Shown here: positions 18,530 to 27,030 of the stretch, piece by piece | Numbering within the stretch: position 1 is the stretch's first letter | How the letters are laid out: each line of letters begins with the position of its first letter | Source of the DNA: Clostridia bacterium | GTDB taxonomy: Bacteria; Bacillota; Clostridia; Oscillospirales; CAG-272 | Length of the DNA stretch: 56,359 nucleotides | Direction of reading: 5' to 3' | Assembly (NCBI GenBank): GCA_028720145.1 | Contig: JAQYLJ010000068.1 | Coordinates: forward strand, 1-56,359 | Program-made: the position numbers and the translations under genes | Notes under the pieces: generated by a model | Told to the model about the DNA's origin: nothing | The model's database searches: none | The model's input: the letters and a program-made list of their open reading frames with translations, nothing else

Positions 18530-20302
18530 TCAATCCTGATACTGGAGGGCGGCGTAACCTTCTTCTCCCGTACGGATTTTGACCACATTTTCCACATCGT
18601 AGACGAAGATTTTCCCATCTCCGATATGTCCGGTATAAAGCACCCGTTTCGCCGTCTCGATGACCTGCTCGACCGGGACTTTACTCACGACGATATCCAC
18701 CTGAACTTTCGGGAGCAGAGTGGCTTCCAAGACCGCGCCGCGGTAGTACTCGGGTTTGCCTTTCTGCGCGCCGCAACCCATGACATGGGAGACGGTCATA
18801 CCGGTGATACCGATCTCCATCATCGCGTTTTTCAGAGCTTCGAGTTTGCCCTCTTTGCAGACAATCTCAACCTTTGTCATCTTCGGAGTGCCGGGAGCAG
18901 GTGCCGTAAAGGTAGGCACCGCCTTGACCTCGACCGCCTCAGCGGGCGGGACATCGCCCGAGACCGCGACGGGGAGTTCCTCTTCCGGAATCTGCTCGGG
19001 CAGGAATGCGAATCCCGCATAGGCAGACGGCAGACCGTGCTCGGGACCGTCGAGTCCGGCAATCTCCTCTTCCCGTTTGACACGGAGACCGAGGGTCTTT
19101 TTAATGACAAAGAACGTCAAGAAGATGGTGACCGCGGTGAATGCCGCAATGGCGACCACACCGAGCAGCTGCAAGCCGAGCTGTTTGAATCCGCCGCCGT
19201 AGAACAGACCCTTCCCTGCGATCTGGTTCGCACCGAAGGTGCTGCCGTCGCCGTATCCACGGGAGAAGGCGGGAGCGGTATCGGTCGCGAAGAGACCGAC
19301 GGCAATCGTGCCCCAAATCCCGTTCAGGCAGTGGACGGCAACTGCACCGACGGGGTCGTCGATATGCAGTTTGTGGTCAAGCAGCCAAACGCCGAAGATG
19401 ACGAGCAGCCCGGAGACCGCGCCAATGACGATTGCACCCAAAGCATCAACGACATCGCATCCGGCGGTCACGCCGACAAGTCCTGCGAGGGAGGCATTCA
19501 GACACATGGAGACATCGGGTTTCCCGTACTTCACCCAAGTAAAGATCATGCAGACGACGGTCGCGACAGAGGGCGCGATAGTCGTGGTCAGGAAGATGGA
19601 GGCGAGTTCGGGGACACTCGTGGCGGCGGCGCCGTTAAAGCCGTACCAGCCGAGCCACAGGATGAATACGCCGAGGCAGGCGACCGTCAGGTTGTGCCCG
19701 GGGATGGCGTTGACTTTGATTTCCCCATTCTTCTGTTTGACGAATTTCCCGACACGGGGACCGAGCATCGCCGCACCGATCAGGGCGCAGATGCCGCCGA
19801 CCATGTGAATGCAGGCGGAACCCGCGAAATCGTGGAATCCGAGATTGGCGAGCCAGCCGCCGCCCCAAGTCCAGTGGGCTTCGATGGGGTAGATGAGAGC
19901 GGAAATAACGGCGGAGTAGACACAGTAAGAGAGGAATCTGGTTCTCTCTGCCATCGCGCCCGAGACGATGGTCGCGGTGGTGGCGCAGAACACGAGGTTA
20001 AAGACGAAGTTCGACCAATCGAAGTTCGCGTAATCGGTGAAGATATCGAGACCGGGTTTCCCGAGGATACCGACCACATCCTCGCCGAGGAGCAGTCCGA
20101 ACCCGATCAGAATGAAGAACACGGTACCGATGCAGAAGTCCATCAGGTTCTTCATCAAAATGTTCCCGGCGTTCTTTGCGCGGGTGAACCCGGTCTCCGC
20201 CATTGCGAAGCCCGCCTGCATCCAGAAAACAAGCGCCGTGCCGATCAAAAACCATACACTGAATATTTCGGAGGAAATGTATTCTTTTGCTGCTTCCAAC
20301 AT
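18530..20302 (-). CDS. amt: Ammonium transporter fused to a C-terminal PII signalling domain
   Basis: A 590-aa inner-membrane protein. Residues 1 to about 425 form the Amt channel with 11 predicted helices (ALVFWMQAGFAMAETGF, FHDFAGSACIHMVGG, AVHCLNGIWGTIAVGLF carrying the second pore His). A 45-residue Pro/Ala/Glu-rich linker follows. From about 474 a complete PII (GlnB/GlnK) domain begins: TKVEIVCKEGKLEALKNAM, a T-loop with KPEYYRG, and the signature GHIGDGKIFV...RTGEEGYAAL. Free GlnK normally plugs AmtB from the cytoplasm; here the inhibitor is tethered. The tyrosines of the T-loop are conserved. Such fusions are known in some bacteria but are uncommon. First gene of the amt-asnB-gltB-gltD operon. 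Confidence 0.96.
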   Translation of the reverse strand: MLEAAKEYISSEIFSVWFLIGTALVFWMQAGFAMAETGFTRAKNAGNILMKNLMDFCIGTVFFILIGFGLLLGEDVVGILGKPGLDIFTDYANFDWSNFVFNLVFCATTATIVSGAMAERTRFLSYCVYSAVISALIYPIEAHWTWGGGWLANLGFHDFAGSACIHMVGGICALIGAAMLGPRVGKFVKQKNGEIKVNAIPGHNLTVACLGVFILWLGWYGFNGAAATSVPELASIFLTTTIAPSVATVVCMIFTWVKYGKPDVSMCLNASLAGLVGVTAGCDVVDALGAIVIGAVSGLLVIFGVWLLDHKLHIDDPVGAVAVHCLNGIWGTIAVGLFATDTAPAFSRGYGDGSTFGANQIAGKGLFYGGGFKQLGLQLLGVVAIAAFTAVTIFLTFFVIKKTLGLRVKREEEIAGLDGPEHGLPSAYAGFAFLPEQIPEEELPVAVSGDVPPAEAVEVKAVPTFTAPAPGTPKMTKVEIVCKEGKLEALKNAMMEIGITGMTVSHVMGCGAQKGKPEYYRGAVLEATLLPKVQVDIVVSKVPVEQVIETAKRVLYTGHIGDGKIFVYDVENVVKIRTGEEGYAALQYQD

Positions 20303-20356
20303 TGTTTGATTTCTCCTTTATTTGATATTTTCGTGCGCGTTTTTGCATTTAGGTAA

Positions 20357-20388
20357 TAAGAAAAGCGCGAGGTCGCGACCTCGCGCTT
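20357..20388 (-). terminator. Terminator between glnN and amt
   Basis: A 26-base perfect palindrome (20363-20388) followed by TTTTCTTA on the minus strand. No clear promoter is visible between it and amt, so some transcripts may read through from glnN. Confidence 0.8.
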
Positions 20389-20422
20389 GCCCCGAATCGG
20401 GGGAAGAGAGCGTGAGGGAGGA

Positions 20423-22516
20423 TTACCTCACGCTGAACAGCATCTCGCCATAAGACGGATACGGCCAATCCTTCGCGGAGGCAATCATTTCCATCTCGTC
20501 GACCGGAATGCGGAGTGCTGTCATATCCTCGCGTATCGTGGACTTATAGTAGTCCGCAAGTTCCGCGGTATCCGTGATGGATTTGGATGTCAGCGTATCT
20601 TCTTCGAGCTGGCGAACTGCGCGATATGCGGTCGCGAGCAGCGAAGAAATGCGCTTCAAAGTCTCATTTTCGTATGAGGTATCCACATCGGGCATTGCTT
20701 CGCGTTTCTGCTTGATCGTGTCAGCGAGGAGCCCGGAATAACGGCTCATCGCGGGCAGAATATCCTTCCGCGCCATATCGATCATGGTCAACGCTTCTAT
20801 GCCGATGGTCTTGCAATAATTCTCGAGCAGGACCTCATGCCGTGCTTCAAGTTCCACCATGCTATACACACCGTGCGAGATGAACAGGTCGGTGTTCTTC
20901 TTGTCGAGCAGGTGTGCCAAGGCGTCGGGGGTGGTCTTGAGGTTATAAAGCCCCCGTTTCTCCGCCTCTTTCACCCACGCCTCGTCGTATCCGTCGCCGT
21001 TGAAAATAATCCGCTTGTGTTCGACGATGGTCTTCTTGATGAGGTCATGCAGCGCTTTTTCAAAGTCTTTCGCACCCTCGAGGGTATCCGCAAACTGTTT
21101 GAGTTCCTCCGCCACGGTGGTATTCAGAACCGTGTTGGCACAGGAAATCGAAGCGGCGGAGCCGAGCATACGGAACTCAAACTTGTTCCCGGTGAATGCG
21201 AACGGGCTCGTGCGGTTTCGATCGGTGGTGTCCCGCGAGAATTTCGGGAGGGTATGTACACCGATTCGCATGACTTCCTTCTGCTTGGTGTCATAGCCCG
21301 TATCGTTCTCGATGGCGGTCAGGATCTCTTCGAGGTCGCTGCCGATGAACATGGAGACGATGGCGGGAGGCGCTTCGTTCGCGCCCAGACGGTGGTCGTT
21401 CCCTGCCGACGCGACCGAGATACGGAGCAGGTCCTGATACTCATCGACCGCTTTGATGACGGCACAGAGGAACAGGAGGAACTGTGCGTTCTCATACGGG
21501 GTCTTCCCGGGGTCGAGCAGGTTCACACCCGTGTCGGTCGAGATCGACCAGTTGTTGTGTTTACCCGAGCCGTTGACCCCTGCGAACGGCTTTTCGTGAA
21601 GCAGGCAAACCATGCCGTGCTTTTTGGCAATTTTTTGCATGAGTTCCATCGTAAGCTGGTTGTGATCCGCCGAGATGTTCGTCGTGGTGAAAATCGGCGC
21701 TAACTCGTGCTGTGCCGGCGCAACCTCGTTGTGCTCGGTCTTGGCGAGAACCCCCAATTTCCAGAGTTCGTTATTGAGTTCTTTCATGAACGCGGCGACC
21801 CGCGGTTTGATGGCGCCGAAGTAGTGATCGTCGAGTTCCTGCCCCTTCGGAGCGCGTGCACCGAACAGGGTGCGTCCGGTGTAAATCAGGTCTTTCCGAC
21901 GGTCGTAAACGCTCTTATCGACGAGGAAGTATTCCTGCTCGGGACCGACGGTGGTACGCACCGCCTTGACATCGTCGTTCCCGAAGAGCTTGAGGACGCG
22001 GAGCGCCTCGCGGTTGATTGCCTCCATGGAACGGAGCAGCGCGGTCTTCTGATCGAGCGCCTCGCCGCCGTAGGAGCAGAACACGGTGGGGATGCAGAGC
22101 ACGCCGTCCTTGATGAACGCATACGAAGTGGCATCCCATGCGGTGTACCCTCTCGCCTCAAAGGTGGCACGCAGACCGCCCGAGGGGAACGAGGATGCAT
22201 CCGGCTCGCCCTGAATCAGCTCTTTGCCGGAAAACTCCATAATGACTTTCCCGCCGGCTTTGGGAGAAATGAAACTGTCGTGTTTCTCCGCGGTCACACC
22301 GGTCATCGGCTGGAACCAATGGGTATAGTGGGTCGCGCCTTTTTCGACCGCCCAATCCTTCATGGCGTTCGCAACCGTCGTCGCGACCGACAGGTCGATC
22401 GGTGTCCCCTCCTCCGTGGACTTTTTCAGTGCACGGTAGGTGTCTTTCGGCAGGCGCGCCTCCATGGTCGCGTCGTCGAACACCATGGACGAAAAGAGTT
22501 CGGCTACTTCACTCAT
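20423..22516 (-). CDS. glnN: Glutamine synthetase type III
   Basis: A 697-aa enzyme making glutamine from glutamate, ammonia and ATP; type III enzymes are dodecamers of about 80-kDa subunits found in Bacteroidetes, cyanobacteria and Firmicutes. Start chosen at 22516 because GGAG lies 9 bases before that ATG; the frame open further upstream runs through the structured leader. Type III features: [86 protein letters not shown] and [17 protein letters not shown]. The C-terminal extension is helical. Transcribed divergently from a second, shorter glutamine synthetase gene. Confidence 0.97.
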   Translation of the reverse strand: MSEVAELFSSMVFDDATMEARLPKDTYRALKKSTEEGTPIDLSVATTVANAMKDWAVEKGATHYTHWFQPMTGVTAEKHDSFISPKAGGKVIMEFSGKELIQGEPDASSFPSGGLRATFEARGYTAWDATSYAFIKDGVLCIPTVFCSYGGEALDQKTALLRSMEAINREALRVLKLFGNDDVKAVRTTVGPEQEYFLVDKSVYDRRKDLIYTGRTLFGARAPKGQELDDHYFGAIKPRVAAFMKELNNELWKLGVLAKTEHNEVAPAQHELAPIFTTTNISADHNQLTMELMQKIAKKHGMVCLLHEKPFAGVNGSGKHNNWSISTDTGVNLLDPGKTPYENAQFLLFLCAVIKAVDEYQDLLRISVASAGNDHRLGANEAPPAIVSMFIGSDLEEILTAIENDTGYDTKQKEVMRIGVHTLPKFSRDTTDRNRTSPFAFTGNKFEFRMLGSAASISCANTVLNTTVAEELKQFADTLEGAKDFEKALHDLIKKTIVEHKRIIFNGDGYDEAWVKEAEKRGLYNLKTTPDALAHLLDKKNTDLFISHGVYSMVELEARHEVLLENYCKTIGIEALTMIDMARKDILPAMSRYSGLLADTIKQKREAMPDVDTSYENETLKRISSLLATAYRAVRQLEEDTLTSKSITDTAELADYYKSTIREDMTALRIPVDEMEMIASAKDWPYPSYGEMLFSVR

Positions 22517-22636
22517 ACGATACACTCCTTTTGCTAATAAATCAGCGGAATCTAAATCTAAATTAAGATATGCATGAGGAGGGCGGATTGCCCCGATGCC
22601 CTCCGAGAAACCGACTGTTTTTCGACGATCTCCCCT

Positions 22637-22693
22637 AAAAAAGCGAAGAAGCCGCAGACAAAACCAAATCGTCTGCGGCTTCCTTGTCGCTTT
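22637..22693 (-). promoter_or_regulatory. Attenuator in the glnN leader with an alternative AAGGAA hexaloop hairpin
   Basis: Directly after the predicted transcription start (about 22695) the leader folds into a strong two-part terminator: AAAGCGA/TCGCTTT outside and a 12-bp GAAGCCGCAGAC/GTCTGCGGCTTC stem inside, followed by six U. Full-length glnN mRNA therefore requires read-through. The 5' arm can instead form GCGAC-AAGGAA-GCCGC (22690-22675, one A.C mismatch), a hexaloop with A at position 1 and G at position 4, as in RNA targets of ANTAR proteins. Further down, GGAGGGC/GCCCTCC (22604-22578) forms another stem before the ribosome binding site. The terminator is clear; the ANTAR link is inferred. 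Confidence 0.65.
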
Positions 22694-22701
22694 ATGTATG
22701 A

Positions 22702-22730
22702 ACTTTACCACAAGCGCGGCGCAGTGTCAA
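22702..22730 (-). promoter_or_regulatory. Promoter of glnN
   Basis: Minus strand TTGACA (22730-22725), 17-bp spacer, TAAAGT (22707-22702). Confidence 0.75.
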
Positions 22731-22894
22731 GAGTTTCGGCGAAAAAACTGAAATTGTGTGGGTTTTGCCCAGTTTGACCAAAAATTCCTCCGCCAAACCG
22801 TCAAAAGTGCACAGCACCCCTGCCGCACTCGTACAGTTTTTCGCGAATACGTTTTCCCGTCGGGCGGTTTCCGAAAAAAATCCTCCGACACCAC

Positions 22895-22923
22895 TTGACA
22901 AAAAACACATAAACTTTTATACT
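22895..22923 (+). promoter_or_regulatory. Promoter of the glnA-ANTAR transcription unit
   Basis: TTGACA (22895-22900), 17-bp spacer, TATACT (22918-22923). Predicted start near 22930, two bases before the regulatory hairpin. Confidence 0.85.
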
Positions 22924-22931
22924 TATTTTTC

Positions 22932-22996
22932 GTAAACAAGGATGTTTACTTTCCGAGGTACTTCCCCTCCGATGGTAGGCATCCTTGTCACTTTTT
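22932..22996 (+). promoter_or_regulatory. ANTAR-type hexaloop hairpin overlapping a terminator in the glnA leader
   Basis: GTAAAC-AAGGAT-GTTTAC (22932-22949) is a perfect 6-bp stem with a hexaloop carrying A1 and G4. The loop itself is the 5' arm of a competing stem, CAAGGATG (22937-22944) with CATCCTTG (22980-22987), followed by CACTTTTT. The two folds exclude each other, so stabilising the hexaloop hairpin would relieve termination. CTTCCCC at 22961-22967 can also pair with the GGGGAGG ribosome binding site (22997-23003). Characterised ANTAR targets carry two such hairpins; only one is evident here. Confidence 0.65.
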
Positions 22997-23009
22997 GGGG
23001 AGGTACACC

Positions 23010-24206
23010 ATGCGCTACACCGCAGACGAAGTTTTTGATTATATAAAAGAGGAAGATGTCCGTTTCATCCGTCTTTCTTTTTGCGATATCACGGGAAAGC
23101 AGAAAAATATCTCGATTCAGCCGGGAGAACTGAAACGCGCGTTTCGGGACGGCATCGCGTTCGATGCGTCCGCCATCCGCGGGTTCGGCGACACGGTCGG
23201 CTCCGACCTCTTTCTCGTGCCCGATCCCGCGACTTTGAGCGTACTGCCGTGGAGACCCTCTCACGGGAAAGTCGTCCGTATGTTCTCCGAGATCCGCCGC
23301 CCCGACGGCACGCCGTTCGAGCGGGACTCGCGTCTGATTCTTCGCCGCGCCGTGGAGCGGGCGAAAAAAGCAGGCATCACCGTCTCGATCGGCACAGAAT
23401 ACGAATTTTATCTCTTTTTAACCGATGAAAACGGCGCACCCACGCACACGCCGTTCGACCGTGCGGGGTACATGGATGTGGCACCCGCGGACAAGGGCGA
23501 GAATGTGCGGCGGGAAATCTGCCTGACACTGATTGAGATGGGGATGCAGCCCGAGCGGTCCCATCACGAAGAGGGACCCGGGCAGAACGAGATCGACTGT
23601 CGCTACTGCGACGCGCTCACCGCCGCAGACAATGCCGTCAATTTTGTGAATGTCGTCCGTATGTCCGCCGAGCGGAACGGGCTCTGGGCGGATTTCTCCC
23701 CGAAACCTCTCGCGAACGAGAGCGGAAACGGGATGCACATCAATCTCTCGGTCACCTCCCGCGACGGTGTGGACTATCTCCCGTCTTTCATGGCGGGGAT
23801 TCTCGCTCGCATCCGCGAGATGACGGCGATTCTCAATCCGACCGAAGCGTCGTACGCCCGTCTCGGCGTGATGAAGGCGCCCAAATATATCACATGGTCC
23901 TCGGGGAATCGCTCGCAACTCGTGCGCGTCCCCGCCGCGACCGGTGAATACCGCCGCATGGAACTCCGCTCCCCCGACCCCGAGGCAAATCCGTATCTGG
24001 CGTTTGCCTTGCTGATTCACGCGGGGCTGGACGGCATCGAGCAAAAAATGACTCTGCCCACTCCCATCGACTGTGACCTCTACCGTGCACCGAGCGAAGT
24101 GACCGAAGGGCTCGATACCCTGCCTGCTTCCCTCTCCGAGGCGATTGACCTCGCGCGGGAGAGCGCATTCATTCAATCCATCCTCCCCGGATACCCCTTT
24201 GTGTAA
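23010..24206 (+). CDS. glnA: Glutamine synthetase family protein, short type I form
   Basis: A 398-aa protein, about 45 residues shorter than a standard type I enzyme. Start at the ATG with GGGGAGG 6 bases upstream; a TTG at 22995 inside that site is rejected. Visible motifs: beta-grasp N-terminal domain (VRFIRLSFCDITGKQKNISI), GTEYEFYLF (first metal-binding Glu set), HHEEGPGQNEIDCRYCDAL (second Glu set), NGMHINLS (catalytic His), GNRSQLVRVP and ELRSPDPEANPYLAFALLIHAG (C-terminal Arg/Glu set). No adenylylation Tyr loop is apparent. It probably makes glutamine, but a related gamma-glutamyl ligase cannot be excluded. The ANTAR regulator gene follows 12 bases later. Confidence 0.85.
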   Translation: MRYTADEVFDYIKEEDVRFIRLSFCDITGKQKNISIQPGELKRAFRDGIAFDASAIRGFGDTVGSDLFLVPDPATLSVLPWRPSHGKVVRMFSEIRRPDGTPFERDSRLILRRAVERAKKAGITVSIGTEYEFYLFLTDENGAPTHTPFDRAGYMDVAPADKGENVRREICLTLIEMGMQPERSHHEEGPGQNEIDCRYCDALTAADNAVNFVNVVRMSAERNGLWADFSPKPLANESGNGMHINLSVTSRDGVDYLPSFMAGILARIREMTAILNPTEASYARLGVMKAPKYITWSSGNRSQLVRVPAATGEYRRMELRSPDPEANPYLAFALLIHAGLDGIEQKMTLPTPIDCDLYRAPSEVTEGLDTLPASLSEAIDLARESAFIQSILPGYPFV

Positions 24207-24218
24207 GGGGGACTTTCC

Positions 24219-24803
24219 GTGAAAACCGCCAAACCAAGTCATCGGGTATTGGTCGTCTCGGGCGGGAGACAGGCGTTCGACTCCATATCGGGCTTTTTGC
24301 CCCCGGGAGAGTATGAACCCGTCCTGTACGCTCCGTCCGCGGGAGAAGCCAAACGGATGCTCTCGCAAAACGACGCGGATATCCTGATTATCAACACGCC
24401 CCTCCCCGACGAATTCGGCATCGAGTTCGCGCTCGGGTACACCGACAGCAGTATGGGGATCCTCCTGCTCTGCAAGAGTGACCTCTACGAGCAGGTCGCC
24501 TATCGGGTCGAGGACGCGGGAATCCTCACGCTCCCGAAACCGGTCAACCGTGGGGTGCTCTACACCTCGGTGAAACTGCTCTCCGCCACCACCGAAAAAC
24601 TCAAACTCTGGGAAAAAAAGAACGAGAGTCTACGGGAAAAGATGGCGGACATTCGGGTCGTCAACCGCGCGAAATGGCTGCTCATCTCCCGTCTCGGCAT
24701 GACCGAGGAAGACGCCCATTACTACATTGAAAAACAGGCGATGGACACCCGCATCTCGCGCAGAGAGGCGGCGGAGGAGATTATCCGCGCCTATGACACT
24801 TGA
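24219..24803 (+). CDS. ANTAR-domain RNA-binding antiterminator with a degenerate receiver domain
   Basis: A 194-aa cytoplasmic regulator. GTG start at 24219 with AAGGGGGA 7 bases upstream. The N-terminal half has the receiver fold (HRVLVVSGG ... ADILIINTPLPDEFG ... LPKPV), but the acidic pocket after strand 1 is replaced by SGG and the phosphoacceptor Asp by Asn (IIN), while the late Lys is kept. It therefore probably does not signal by phosphorylation. A coiled helix (KLKLWEKKNESLREKMADI) leads into the three-helix ANTAR domain, about 138-192 (VVNRAKWLLISRLGMTEEDAHYYIEKQAMDTR). ANTAR domains bind paired hexaloop RNA hairpins and block termination (NasR, EutV). Its position next to glnA and the hexaloops in both flanking leaders indicate nitrogen control. 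Confidence 0.92.
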   Translation: MKTAKPSHRVLVVSGGRQAFDSISGFLPPGEYEPVLYAPSAGEAKRMLSQNDADILIINTPLPDEFGIEFALGYTDSSMGILLLCKSDLYEQVAYRVEDAGILTLPKPVNRGVLYTSVKLLSATTEKLKLWEKKNESLREKMADIRVVNRAKWLLISRLGMTEEDAHYYIEKQAMDTRISRREAAEEIIRAYDT

Positions 24804-26453
<1,650 letters not shown>

Positions 26454-26488
26454 AATATCAAACAGATAGTTTCATCTGTTTTCTCACA

Positions 26489-26518
26489 AAGAACCCCGCG
26501 AAAACGCGGGGTTCTTTG
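26489..26518. terminator. Intrinsic terminator after pyrG
   Basis: A 13-bp perfect stem with an AAAA loop; A-rich on the 5' side and TTCTTT on the 3' side. Confidence 0.9.
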
Positions 26519-26581
26519 CTGTCAAGGCACTTCCCTACCGAAACGGCAAGGAGAAAGCACAGGGTTCTTCCCGCTCTCCTA

Positions 26582-26610
26582 TTGACTTTTCCTCGTCGGT
26601 TTGGTATTAT
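26582..26610 (+). promoter_or_regulatory. Promoter of tRNA-Pro
   Basis: TTGACT (26582-26587), 17-bp spacer, TATTAT (26605-26610), 36 bases before the tRNA. Confidence 0.75.
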
Positions 26611-26646
26611 GTTTTCTCGGAAAGACCCGAAGGGTCTGTTCCTTTT

Positions 26647-26722
26647 CGGGGTGTAGCGCAGTTGGTAGCGCGCGTGGTTTGGGACCACGATGTCGCAGGT
26701 TCGAGCCCTGTCACTCCGACCA
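26647..26722 (+). tRNA. tRNA-Pro (anticodon TGG)
   Basis: 76 nt with encoded CCA. Acceptor CGGGGTG pairs with CACTCCG (one G-T). Anticodon stem CGTGG/CCACG with loop TTTGGGA gives anticodon TGG. The T-arm contains GGTTCGAGCCC. Its 3' end (CACTCCGACCA) recurs twice near 29.5 kb. Confidence 0.96.
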
Positions 26723-26725
26723 AAA

Positions 26726-26779
26726 AAGCACCGTAATTATAATACGAAAGCGTATCGTAAAAGCGGTGCTTGTTTTTTT
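26726..26779 (+). terminator. Terminator of tRNA-Pro
   Basis: Outer stem AAGCACCG/CGGTGCTT with inner ATACG-AAAG-CGTAT, followed by GTTTTTTT. The next 220 bases to 27000 are AT-rich and show no gene or structure. Confidence 0.85.
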
Positions 26780-26999
26780 ATCGGGAAGCCTTGATTTATA
26801 AGGCTTTTTCTTGTTTTTGAGAAGAGATAAATGTCCGTATCAAAATTGTAAAGATTCTATCTTCTGAATTTTTGAGGACTTGAACTTGAAAATATTCCTT
26901 TCGATTTTAATTCTGAAACTTAACAAAAGATAAGTGTCAGAGTATGCAACTATATTGAAACCTACATCCAAAGTAAAACATTATAACGAAAACAAGATT

Positions 27000-27027
27000 A
27001 AAGGCGAGCTTTTTACAGCTCGCCTTT
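27000..27027 (-). terminator. Terminator of the LRR lipoprotein gene
   Basis: An 11-bp perfect stem (AAAGGCGAGCT/AGCTCGCCTTT) 3 bases past the stop codon; a short T stretch follows on the minus strand. Confidence 0.75.
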
Positions 27028-27030
27028 GAG

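Noticed and set aside
22517..22711. 64-codon N-terminal extension of glnN
   Set aside because: It overlaps the attenuator hairpin, starts without a ribosome binding site, and does not belong to type III glutamine synthetase.
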